This document shows positions 9,359-18,498 of a stretch of 64,000 nucleotides of DNA, one piece after another. The first letter of the stretch is position 1; each line of letters begins with the position of its first letter. The notes under the pieces were generated by a model, which saw nothing but the letters and a program-made list of their open reading frames with translations, made no database searches and was not told the origin of the DNA. The position numbers were made by a program, and so were the translations under genes. The DNA comes from an uncultured Alphaproteobacteria bacterium (lineage in GTDB: Bacteria; Pseudomonadota; Alphaproteobacteria; HIMB59; GCA-002718135). The DNA lies in the NCBI GenBank assembly GCA_902572735.1, contig CACGGX010000009.1, positions 1 to 64,000 on the forward strand. The letters run 5' to 3'.

Positions 9359-10923
9359 AAAAATTTTCTTCCTTACTTCACAATTTGATTTTAACACCAA
9401 GTCGAAATACCAAAATTAAATTACTTCAAGATTATTTTAATAAACTTGATATCAACCGTGCATATGCGCTTGCAATTTTATCTGACCAACTTTCATTTCA
9501 ATTTATTAAAGCATCTAAACTCAGAGAACTTGTCTATGAACAAGTAGATCAACATTTATTTGATTACTCATATGACTATGTTGGGGATTTAGCAGAAACA
9601 ATATCATTAATTTGGCCAACAAAAAAAGAGGAAAAATCACAAAATTTATCTACCTTAATAGAAAATATTAAAAAAATTAAAAAGTCTGAAATTAATAAAG
9701 AGTTTAGTAAAATTTTGAGTGAACTCTCTAATAACGAAAGGTGGACTTTAATTAAAATTTGCACAGGTGGATTGCGAATTGGAGTCTCAGAAAGATTAGT
9801 GAAAACAGCCTTAGCTGATCTGTATAATAAATCTGTAAATGAGATTGAAGAAATTTGGCATGGTCTAGAATTTCCATATGAAAATTTATTTCAATGGTTA
9901 AAAAATGAAATATCAAAACCAAAAATAGATTTTAAAAAATTATTTCATCCAATGATGCTTGCTAACCCCATTGATGAGGAAAAAGATTTTAAAAGATTAG
10001 ACGCAAATGAATTTCAAGCAGAATATAAATGGGATGGCATTAGGGTTCAGCTTATGGTTTCATCAAACAGTGTTGCACTATACTCAAGAACAGGTGATAA
10101 TATATCATCTGCATTCCCCGAAATAATTGAAGCTACTAATGGTGATGCGGTTATTGACGGAGAATTACTTGTAGGGAGAAATTTTAAACCCTCAGGTTTT
10201 AATGATCTACAACAAAGGTTAAATAGAAAAAAAACATCAAAAGATCTTCAAAACAAGTTTCCTGTTTTCATACGAGCTTATGATATCCTTTTTTATAAAG
10301 GAAAAGATCTTCGTAAATTTTCTCTAATTGAAAGAAGAAAATATTTAGAAAAATTTCAAAAAGAAAATATAACTAATCAAATTGATTTATCTACCATCAT
10401 TAATTTTTCAACCTGGAAAGAACTAAAAAAATATAAAAATAATTTTCATGATGATTTGAATGAAGGAGTCATGATTAAACTCAAAAATAGTGAATATTTA
10501 CCAGGGAGAAAAAAGGGGTATTGGTACAAATGGAAAAAAAATCCAAAACTAGTCGATGCTATTTTAATGTATGCTCAACGAGGACATGGCAAAAGATCAT
10601 CATATTATTCAGATTTTACTTTTGGTGTTTGGAAAGAGAGTGAATTAGTTCCAATAGGAAAAGCGTATTCCGGTTACACTGACAAAGAGCTATTAGTGTT
10701 AGATAAATTTATTAGGAATAATACTATCAATAAATTTGGTCCTGTGAGAGAAGTAAAAAAAGAGATTATACTAGAAGTAGCATTCGATGATGTATTTCCA
10801 AGTACTAGACATAAATCAGGTGTCGCTATGCGTTTTCCTCGAATTCATAGAATTAGGTGGGACAAGCCAATAAATGAAGTGCTTTCAATTAAAGAATTTA
10901 AGAAAGAATTTAAAATAGATTGA
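9355..10923 (+). CDS. ATP-dependent DNA ligase
   Basis: Adenylation motif AEYKWDGIRVQ, DGELLVG, EGVMIK, WYKWKK. Confidence 0.95.
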   Translation: MKKFSSLLHNLILTPSRNTKIKLLQDYFNKLDINRAYALAILSDQLSFQFIKASKLRELVYEQVDQHLFDYSYDYVGDLAETISLIWPTKKEEKSQNLSTLIENIKKIKKSEINKEFSKILSELSNNERWTLIKICTGGLRIGVSERLVKTALADLYNKSVNEIEEIWHGLEFPYENLFQWLKNEISKPKIDFKKLFHPMMLANPIDEEKDFKRLDANEFQAEYKWDGIRVQLMVSSNSVALYSRTGDNISSAFPEIIEATNGDAVIDGELLVGRNFKPSGFNDLQQRLNRKKTSKDLQNKFPVFIRAYDILFYKGKDLRKFSLIERRKYLEKFQKENITNQIDLSTIINFSTWKELKKYKNNFHDDLNEGVMIKLKNSEYLPGRKKGYWYKWKKNPKLVDAILMYAQRGHGKRSSYYSDFTFGVWKESELVPIGKAYSGYTDKELLVLDKFIRNNTINKFGPVREVKKEIILEVAFDDVFPSTRHKSGVAMRFPRIHRIRWDKPINEVLSIKEFKKEFKID

Positions 10924-11746
10924 CCAAATTATTTTCACTTAGATGTGTCCATAGATTTGAAAAACTTTGTTGAAATTTTTTTTGTGCATTTATAGCATGC
11001 TCTTTTTTTTCAAATACACTGTAAATACAAGAACCACTCCCGGTTAGTCTTGAGAATATAACATCGTCAAAATCCTCCAAGAAATTTATGATTGATAAAA
11101 ATTCAGGTTCATTTTTTTTAAGAATTTTTTCAAAATCATTTCCAGAATCTTGATCATTTATTTCTTCTAAATCAAATTCAGCATTATAATCAAAATCTGA
11201 ATGTTGAAATGAATCATACATTTTTTTTGTCGAACATTTGAAAGACGGCCTAATTAATAAGAAATAATATTTTGGAAAATGAACATTAGCAATTAAATCT
11301 CCCCTACCTCTAACTAGAGCATCTTTTTGATTCAAAAAAATAGGGATATCTGAACCGAGACCAACATAATCAAATATATTTTTCTTTTTTATTATCTCAA
11401 GATTTTCTAAAATTTTTATAACACTTGCAACATTAGACGAAGCAGAACCTAAACCAGCTTCATAAGGAAAGTTTTTTGATATAGTAAAAAGAAGTTTAGG
11501 TTTATCTTCATTTATATAGGTAAATAATTTATCAATAATGCAATCCTCAAATAAATTATTTTTTGGAGCAAAATTACCTGTATAGATTACTTTAAATTTG
11601 CTGTGAGGTTGAACAGTTATCTCATCAAAAAGATCAATGAATGTTATTCCAGTACGAATATTATGAAAACCATCATCTCTTTTATTTATAATTTTTAAAA
11701 ATAAATTAATTTTGGCAGGCGATTTTTCAATTATTTTATCCGGCAT
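10910..11746 (-). CDS. ispE: 4-diphosphocytidyl-2-C-methyl-D-erythritol kinase
   Basis: SPAKINLFLKI, NFPYEAGLGSASSNVAS, LTGSGSCIYSVF GHMP-kinase motifs. Confidence 0.95.
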   Translation of the reverse strand: MPDKIIEKSPAKINLFLKIINKRDDGFHNIRTGITFIDLFDEITVQPHSKFKVIYTGNFAPKNNLFEDCIIDKLFTYINEDKPKLLFTISKNFPYEAGLGSASSNVASVIKILENLEIIKKKNIFDYVGLGSDIPIFLNQKDALVRGRGDLIANVHFPKYYFLLIRPSFKCSTKKMYDSFQHSDFDYNAEFDLEEINDQDSGNDFEKILKKNEPEFLSIINFLEDFDDVIFSRLTGSGSCIYSVFEKKEHAINAQKKFQQSFSNLWTHLSENNLVNLF

Positions 11747-13046
11747 TAATATTATCTAATTTGCTTTGAACATCTTCAGTTATTTCATCTTCTGGCTCAG
11801 CCAACTCTAAAGCTTGTTGCCAAAAATGAATTGCTTCTCTTTTTCTATTCATAGCATAATAAATATCACCAAGATGGTCTAGAGATATTGCTTCACCCGG
11901 CGCAATATCTATTACCTTTTCCATTAACCTTGCTGCTTCTGAAAGATTATTTTTTTTAAAATGAGCCCACGCTAAACTATCTATAATATAAAAACTATCT
12001 GGGTTAGCTTTGTAAGCCTCCTCTAACATTTTCAAAGAACGGTCTAATTTAATATTTCTTTCAACCCAACCGTATGCAAGATAATTTAAAACATTTGGTG
12101 TTCCGGGTTTAATCTCTAAGGATCGTAAAAAATCTTTTTCAGCTAAGTCCCATTCATCTTTTTGTTCATAGCAAATACCTCTCATATAAAAAATATTCCA
12201 GAGATCATCCTGGTTTTCTTTGATCATTTCATCATAAACATCTAAAGCTAAATCATACTTTTTATTGTAACGATAAAAATCACCTAAAGTTTTTTTAAGA
12301 GAATAATTGTTATTATTATTTTCAACTAATGATTTAATTTTAGTTTCAGCTTCCTCATAGGTATTATTGAATAAGTAATGTCTAGCAAGACTATTCTGAG
12401 CATCTAAATAATAAATACTTTCTTTATCTATCTTCGCATATATATCTGATGCAACCTTATCTTGTCCAACTTGCGAAAATAACTCTGCTTTAATAATCAT
12501 TGCTCTGTCGTTTTTTGGATCAAGTATTTTTGCGAGTGAGGTATAAAATAATAAAAAATTATAATTTAAACGACTTTGTTCATTATTTGAATATGAGGAT
12601 GATACCAATTCAACTAGAGCATTACTTATAGTACTATTATTTTTAAGTCTGTTATCAGCAAAAAAAATGAAGTCTAATAATTCACTTGGTTGCAGCATAT
12701 TATCCCTTAATTCGATGATGTCTTTAAATTTTTTATCTTTGTAAAGAGATGTGGTTTTTATAATTAACGCTTCTGGGTTATTTTTGTTTTCTCTTAAGAT
12801 TTTATCAGCAATTTTTAAAGCTAAAACTAGATCCTCTGTAATTATTGCAGCAATAGCTTTATCTAAAAGACTGTCTTGAGATAGGGTGACTTTATCCATA
12901 TTAAATTTAAATAAAGTGGAACTATAATCATAATTATTAAAGGCAGATTGTGAGATTAAAAAAGATGAACTATTTAAAGCTAAAGCTCCAGAATTAACAA
13001 CCAGAAAAATTAAGATAAATTGTAGTATTTTAATTAAATTAAACAT
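11736..13046 (-). CDS. Secreted TPR-repeat protein
   Basis: Tandem TPRs, e.g. WDLAEKDFLRSLEIKPGTPNVLNYLAYGW and KREAIHFWQQALELA. Confidence 0.85.
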   Translation of the reverse strand: MFNLIKILQFILIFLVVNSGALALNSSSFLISQSAFNNYDYSSTLFKFNMDKVTLSQDSLLDKAIAAIITEDLVLALKIADKILRENKNNPEALIIKTTSLYKDKKFKDIIELRDNMLQPSELLDFIFFADNRLKNNSTISNALVELVSSSYSNNEQSRLNYNFLLFYTSLAKILDPKNDRAMIIKAELFSQVGQDKVASDIYAKIDKESIYYLDAQNSLARHYLFNNTYEEAETKIKSLVENNNNNYSLKKTLGDFYRYNKKYDLALDVYDEMIKENQDDLWNIFYMRGICYEQKDEWDLAEKDFLRSLEIKPGTPNVLNYLAYGWVERNIKLDRSLKMLEEAYKANPDSFYIIDSLAWAHFKKNNLSEAARLMEKVIDIAPGEAISLDHLGDIYYAMNRKREAIHFWQQALELAEPEDEITEDVQSKLDNINAG

Positions 13047-13093
13047 TTCAAATATCGTATAGTTACACTATGAATAGATAATTGTAATTTTAC

Positions 13094-13798
13094 ATGAATC
13101 AATCAAATAAAAAAAATTTAGAATTTATTATTAATTCTGGGGTAAATTATTTTCTTCAGGATTCTCCTAGAAACTGGTTTGAAAATGAAAAAAAATTAGA
13201 GCAGCCTAGTTTCGACAAGGATACTGGGGATAAAAAATCTAAAATTGATGATGTTATTGAAGATCTTAAAAATCATAAATCTCCTCTTCAAAAAACAGCA
13301 AAAAATTTAGTAGTTTATGATGGTAACTTAAATGCAAAAGTAATGTTAATAGGTGAAGCACCAGGTAGAGATGAGGATGAACAAGGAATTCCATTCGTTG
13401 GAAGAGCTGGACAGCTATTAAATAAAATGCTTTTGGCCATTAATTTACAAAGAGAAGACGTTTATATTACTAATGTAGTTAATTGGCGTCCAGCCGAAAA
13501 TAGAACGCCTAATGACAATGAAATTTTAGAATTTTTACCGTTTTTGCAAAGACAAATTGATATCATTAAACCTAGATTTATCTTCCTATTAGGTGGTGTC
13601 GCAGCAAAAGCCATTTTATCAACCCCTCTTGCACTTGGAAAACTCAGAGGCAAATGGCATGAATACAAATCACTCAATTTAGAAAAAGGTATTCCTACAA
13701 TAGCTTCTTATCATCCAGCTTTTTTACTTCGATCTCCTCAATATAAAAAATATTCTTGGGAAGATTTACAAATGTTACAAGAAAAATTAAAGAAATGA
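13094..13798 (+). CDS. Uracil-DNA glycosylase (type 4/5-like)
   Basis: VMLIGEAPGRDEDEQGIPFVGRAGQLLNKML and SYHPAFLLRSP motifs. Confidence 0.92.
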   Translation: MNQSNKKNLEFIINSGVNYFLQDSPRNWFENEKKLEQPSFDKDTGDKKSKIDDVIEDLKNHKSPLQKTAKNLVVYDGNLNAKVMLIGEAPGRDEDEQGIPFVGRAGQLLNKMLLAINLQREDVYITNVVNWRPAENRTPNDNEILEFLPFLQRQIDIIKPRFIFLLGGVAAKAILSTPLALGKLRGKWHEYKSLNLEKGIPTIASYHPAFLLRSPQYKKYSWEDLQMLQEKLKK

Positions 13799-15540
13799 AT
13801 CATAAAAAATTTTCTATTATTTGTTTTTTTATATTCTTCGTATTTTTTTCGAAACAAATCTATGCATACCAACAAGATATAGTCATCAAATATGATAATA
13901 TTTTCTCAACAAAAGTTCTTAGTGAAGAAGATGTATATAATTATCAACAAGCTTATAAATTTCAGGAAAAGTGCAAATGGAAAAGTGCAAATAATTTTAT
14001 TTTAAAAATAAAAAATAAATCTTTGCTTGGTCATATTTATGCGCAGAAATTTTTACATCCTAATTGTTATCGATCAAAGTATTTAGAATTATATTATTGG
14101 CTTAAAAAATATAATGATCACCCTCAAGCAAAACAAATTTATAAATTGGCTATTCGAAGAATGCCAGCGGGTTATAAAAGTCCAACTAAACCTAGCGCTC
14201 CAATTGGTATAGAATCAGAACAAGTAAAAAGTAAAAAAACTAGTAAATATAAAAGCTCAAAGAAACTATCCAACAATCAGAGGGCTGAAAAAAGAAAATT
14301 AATTAATGGTATCAAATCAAGAGTGAATAAAGGTTGGCCAACGGGAGCAGTACAACTATTAAGTCAAAGAGATGTAGATCTATTACTAGATCAAGTTGAG
14401 ATAGATCAACAAAAAGAATTAATAGCGAAAGGATATTTCTTAGCAAATAAAAATGACTTAGCAATTCAATATGCTTCTGAAGCTCTTGTTAATTCAGCTA
14501 AATATGTTCCTTATGCAGCTTGGACTGCTGGTCTATGTTCTTGGAGATTAGAAAAATATGAAGATGCTGCAAAATATTTTTCTCTCTTTTCGATTAGTTT
14601 AAAAGATGATGCATGGCATCAAACGTCAGGAAGTTTTTGGACAGCTAGATCATATGCAAAACTTGGTCGCTATGATGATATTAATTTTTGGTTAAAAAGA
14701 GCATCAAATAATCCAAATAGTTTTTATGGAATGCTTGCATTAGAAATATTAGGTGTAGATGAAAAAATAGAATGGATAGAGCATACTGATCTTAATAAAA
14801 ACAATAGTACAATTTTAAATATACCAGCAGGAAAAAGAATACAGACACTAATACAAGTTGGATTTGCCGATGAATTAGAAAAGGAAATTGTCCATATCAA
14901 TTCCATTTTAAATAAGGAAATAGCAAAGGAGTCTATTCAAATTGCTGAAAATTTTGATCTTGCCTATACTCAATTGAAAATTGTAAATAAGCTAGAAAAT
15001 TTTGGTATGGATGTCCCAACCTATCTCTACTACCCTACTAGTGTGTGGAAGCCTCGAGATGGTTTCAAATTAGAAAAAGAATTACTCCATGCGTTCATGC
15101 ATCAAGAATCGATGTTTAACATAAAGGCAAAAAGTAAAGACGGTGCTATAGGTTTAATGCAAGTATTACCTTCGACGGCAAAATTTATTACAACAAGTAA
15201 AGACGTAAAAAGAAGCAACAGTAATATTCTTAAAAATCCCGAAATAAATTTAGAGGTTGGACAAGAATACTTAACGTATCTTCTTGATCTAGAGCAAGTT
15301 TCAAGAAATCTTATATTTCTCGCAGCAGCTTATAATGGTGGTCCCGGAAATTTACAAAAATGGAAAAATGAAACAAATTATATGGAAGACTCACTCTTTT
15401 TTATGGAAAGTATTCCTTCAAGAGAAACAAGGTGGTTTATAGAAAAAATCTTAACAAAATATTGGATTTACCAAAATAAAAATAATAAAGAAATGCGTTC
15501 CCTAAAAATGCTAGCAAATGGAAATGATCCACTTTATTAA
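13795..15540 (+). CDS. slt: Lytic transglycosylase (Slt family)
   Basis: HAFMHQESMFNIKAKSKDGAIGLMQVLPSTAKF and AAYNGGPGN motifs. ATG 13795 overlaps the UDG stop (ATGA); the track start 13756 is less likely. Confidence 0.9.
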   Translation: MNHKKFSIICFFIFFVFFSKQIYAYQQDIVIKYDNIFSTKVLSEEDVYNYQQAYKFQEKCKWKSANNFILKIKNKSLLGHIYAQKFLHPNCYRSKYLELYYWLKKYNDHPQAKQIYKLAIRRMPAGYKSPTKPSAPIGIESEQVKSKKTSKYKSSKKLSNNQRAEKRKLINGIKSRVNKGWPTGAVQLLSQRDVDLLLDQVEIDQQKELIAKGYFLANKNDLAIQYASEALVNSAKYVPYAAWTAGLCSWRLEKYEDAAKYFSLFSISLKDDAWHQTSGSFWTARSYAKLGRYDDINFWLKRASNNPNSFYGMLALEILGVDEKIEWIEHTDLNKNNSTILNIPAGKRIQTLIQVGFADELEKEIVHINSILNKEIAKESIQIAENFDLAYTQLKIVNKLENFGMDVPTYLYYPTSVWKPRDGFKLEKELLHAFMHQESMFNIKAKSKDGAIGLMQVLPSTAKFITTSKDVKRSNSNILKNPEINLEVGQEYLTYLLDLEQVSRNLIFLAAAYNGGPGNLQKWKNETNYMEDSLFFMESIPSRETRWFIEKILTKYWIYQNKNNKEMRSLKMLANGNDPLY

Positions 15541-15546
15541 TAGGTT

Positions 15547-16074
15547 ATGCCAATTGATACTTCTCTAGATTTTGTTCCTATAAATATTGCTGTAATTACC
15601 ATCTCAGATTCAAGAACTAAAGAGAATGATACATCTGGCGATACATTAGAAAAACGTATTACTAATGCTGGTCATACAATGATTAAACGTACAATTATCC
15701 CAGATGATGTTTCTCAAATAAAAGATACCTTAGATACAATGTCAAAAGAAGAAGACATTGATTGCATTATTACAACTGGTGGGACTGGGCTAACAGGAAG
15801 AGATACAACACCAGAAGCTGTAAATGCTATTGCTAGTAAACATATTGATGGATTTGGTGAATTATTTCGCCAAGTTAGTTTTGAAAAAATTGGTACATCA
15901 GCAATTCAATCACGTGCAGTTGCGGCCTTAATAAATAGTACATATGTTTTTTGTTTACCTGGATCTACGGGTGCATGCAAAGATGGCTGGGATGAAATTT
16001 TACAATATCAATTAGACATTAGACACAAGCCCTGTAATTTTGTTGAAATCATGCCAAGATTAAATGAAAAATAG
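15547..16074 (+). CDS. moaB: Molybdenum cofactor biosynthesis protein B
   Basis: ITISDSRTKENDTSGD, TTGGTGLTGRDTTPEA, LPGSTGACKDGWDEIL. Confidence 0.93.
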   Translation: MPIDTSLDFVPINIAVITISDSRTKENDTSGDTLEKRITNAGHTMIKRTIIPDDVSQIKDTLDTMSKEEDIDCIITTGGTGLTGRDTTPEAVNAIASKHIDGFGELFRQVSFEKIGTSAIQSRAVAALINSTYVFCLPGSTGACKDGWDEILQYQLDIRHKPCNFVEIMPRLNEK

Positions 16075-16688
16075 TGACTGATTTTTCTATAGAGAAATCA
16101 ATTAATGGACCTGTAATTGGTTTAGATGAAGTAGGTAGAGGTCCATTGGCAGGTCCAGTGGTGAGTTGTGGATGTTATTTTCCTAATTATGATGATTTAG
16201 AATCAGAAATACCCATTACTGACTCAAAGAAACATACTGCAAAACAAAGAGAAAAATTATTCTTATTTTTTAAAAAATTACAAAGAGAAAAAAAGCTTCA
16301 ATATTACTTAGGGTATGCAAGCGTCGAAGAAATAGATACAATTAATATTTTGGAAGCAACAAAATTATCGATGAAGAGAGTGATAGAAAAATTTCATTTA
16401 GAAAATCCACATTTTATTATTGATGGAAACTTTTCATTAAATTATCAAAATGAAAAATCTATAATAGGCGGCGATAAAAAATCTTTATCGATTGCAAGTG
16501 CATCTATTATTGCAAAAGTTCACCGTGATCGACTGATGAGTATACTTGATAGTAAGTTTACATTTTATGATTGGAAAAAAAATGCAGGTTATGGAACTAA
16601 AAAACATATTGATGCAATAAACAAGCACGGTGTAACCCAATTTCACCGAAAATCGTTTGAACCAATTAAATCGTTATTAAACAAATAA
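16074..16688 (+). CDS. rnhB: Ribonuclease HII
   Basis: VIGLDEVGRGPLAGPVV, TDSKKHTAKQRE, SIASASIIAKVHRD. Confidence 0.95.
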   Translation: MTDFSIEKSINGPVIGLDEVGRGPLAGPVVSCGCYFPNYDDLESEIPITDSKKHTAKQREKLFLFFKKLQREKKLQYYLGYASVEEIDTINILEATKLSMKRVIEKFHLENPHFIIDGNFSLNYQNEKSIIGGDKKSLSIASASIIAKVHRDRLMSILDSKFTFYDWKKNAGYGTKKHIDAINKHGVTQFHRKSFEPIKSLLNK

Positions 16689-16812
16689 ATTACACAAATT
16701 TATCCATGCAAAGAATGCATACCAAATATTATTTTATTATGCTTCAAAAAGATGCGACAAACACTAAATAGATATTAAGTTTCATCATTCCTCCCATTTG
16801 ATGAACTATTCC

Positions 16813-16836
16813 AGGGGTCTACGGACCCCTTTTTTT
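16813..16836 (+). terminator. Rho-independent terminator
   Basis: AGGGGTC-TACG-GACCCCT perfect 7-bp stem followed by a T7 run. Confidence 0.88.
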
Positions 16837-16842
16837 ACGTTT

Positions 16843-16857
16843 TTAGCCAAAATTTAA
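16843..16857. promoter_or_regulatory. Candidate CtrA-like box (TTAG-N7-TTAA)
   Basis: ttag ccaaaat ttaa, one mismatch to TTAA-N7-TTAA, upstream of ccrM. Confidence 0.4.
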
Positions 16858-16874
16858 GGTTATCCCTACCTAAA

Positions 16875-16928
16875 GATTCCCTCTGTTGATAACTCAATTG
16901 ACCTGATTCTATATCTGCTTAAAGATTC
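16875..16928 (+). promoter_or_regulatory. ccrM promoter region with three GANTC sites
   Basis: GATTC at 16875-16879, 16905-16909 and 16924-16928; candidate -35 TTGATA (16886-16891) and -10 TATATC (16910-16915). Confidence 0.55.
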
Positions 16929-16940
16929 TTTTTATCAATT

Positions 16941-18011
16941 ATGAAGAAAAATCAAATTATTTTAGGTGATTCCATCAAGGAAATGAAAAAATTAAAAGAT
17001 CATTCGGTTGATCTTATTTTTGCTGATCCACCCTATAATCTTCAATTAAAGGATACATTATACAGACCTGATCAAACAACGGTCGAAGCTGTGACACAAG
17101 ATTGGGATAAATTTAATACATATAAAGAATATGATCAATTTACCAATGCATGGCTTAGTGAATGCAAACGTGTTTTAAAAAAAGGTGGAGCGCTTTGGGT
17201 CATAGGAAGTTACCATAATATTTTACGTGTAGGCTCTACTATTCAAGATGAAGGTCTGTGGATTTTAAATGATATCATTTGGCATAAAACAAATCCTATG
17301 CCAAATTTTCGTGGTACACGTTTTACAAATGCCCATGAAACATTATTGTGGTGCACAACATCAAGAGAAGCGAAATACACATTCAACTATCAAAACCTCA
17401 AAGAACTAAATGAAGGAAAACAAATGCGTAGTGACTGGTATATTCCTATTTGTTCAGGGAAAGAAAGATTACGTAAAGATAACAATCAACGATCACACCC
17501 AACACAAAAACCAGAAGCTCTACTCTACCGAATTCTATTAGCATCGACAAACAAAGGTGATCTTGTTCTTGATCCATTTTCAGGAAGTGGGACAACAGCT
17601 GTTGTTGCAAAAAAATTACAACGAAAATTTATTGGTATAGAAAAAGATAAAGATTACGTTAAACTTTCAAAAGAACGATTAAAGAATACAAAAGTATTGA
17701 AAGAAGATGTTGTCACTATTGCAAAGAGCAGAAAAGAATTACCAAAAGTTCCTTTTGGTGAATTAGTCGAGCAAGGAATTATACCGCCAGGTGCAGTATT
17801 AACAGATAAAAAAGAACGCTTTAAAGCAACAGTTAGTATTGATGGTACACTGAAAATAAAAGATTTATCAGGATCCATTCATCAAATGGGAGCAAAGATA
17901 CAAGGACTACCAAGTTGTAATGGTTGGGATTTTTGGCATGTGAAAGATAAATCTAAATCAATCCTGCTAGACGAAATAAGATCTAATTACCGTAAAGATA
18001 AACTGAATTAG
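16941..18011 (+). CDS. ccrM: Cell-cycle-regulated adenine-specific DNA methyltransferase (GANTC)
   Basis: [27 protein letters not shown] and the CcrM-type C-terminal domain ([39 protein letters not shown]). Confidence 0.95.
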   Translation: MKKNQIILGDSIKEMKKLKDHSVDLIFADPPYNLQLKDTLYRPDQTTVEAVTQDWDKFNTYKEYDQFTNAWLSECKRVLKKGGALWVIGSYHNILRVGSTIQDEGLWILNDIIWHKTNPMPNFRGTRFTNAHETLLWCTTSREAKYTFNYQNLKELNEGKQMRSDWYIPICSGKERLRKDNNQRSHPTQKPEALLYRILLASTNKGDLVLDPFSGSGTTAVVAKKLQRKFIGIEKDKDYVKLSKERLKNTKVLKEDVVTIAKSRKELPKVPFGELVEQGIIPPGAVLTDKKERFKATVSIDGTLKIKDLSGSIHQMGAKIQGLPSCNGWDFWHVKDKSKSILLDEIRSNYRKDKLN

Positions 18012-18059
18012 TATTTTGTGAAGTGAGAATAAATTAAAGAATAATTAATTATAAATAAT

Positions 18060-18476
18060 ATGAATAAAGTATTGCTTATTTTTATAATTTCATATTTTTT
18101 TTCATTACCAGCCTTAACATTAACGAATAAAGATTTTACAGATAAACAATTACTATGTCCTAAATTATTATGGGGAGTTGAATTTATTTCTTCTAATAGA
18201 GTCAAAGTAATTGAAACAGATTTAAATAAGAAAACATCAATTAATGAGTATTTCTATGAAACTGATTTAGATCTATCATTTATTAATATATTCCAAAATG
18301 AAAATAATATTAGGGACAGAGTCTACTCTATTGAACTGAATACTCTGAGAGTTGATGTATGGGCAATGACGGGGGGAGGCTTTACTACAAGAGAAATGTT
18401 TCCTATGGGTTTGTGCAAATTTGTAGAAAATGAAGATATTTTTTCCCAGATAAAAAATTTAAAATCAAACAAATAA
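18060..18476 (+). CDS. Secreted hypothetical protein
   Basis: Signal peptide MNKVLLIFIISYFFSLPALT; no family recognised. Confidence 0.55.
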   Translation: MNKVLLIFIISYFFSLPALTLTNKDFTDKQLLCPKLLWGVEFISSNRVKVIETDLNKKTSINEYFYETDLDLSFINIFQNENNIRDRVYSIELNTLRVDVWAMTGGGFTTREMFPMGLCKFVENEDIFSQIKNLKSNK

Positions 18477-18498
18477 ATTTAAACCTTCATTAGTATTT

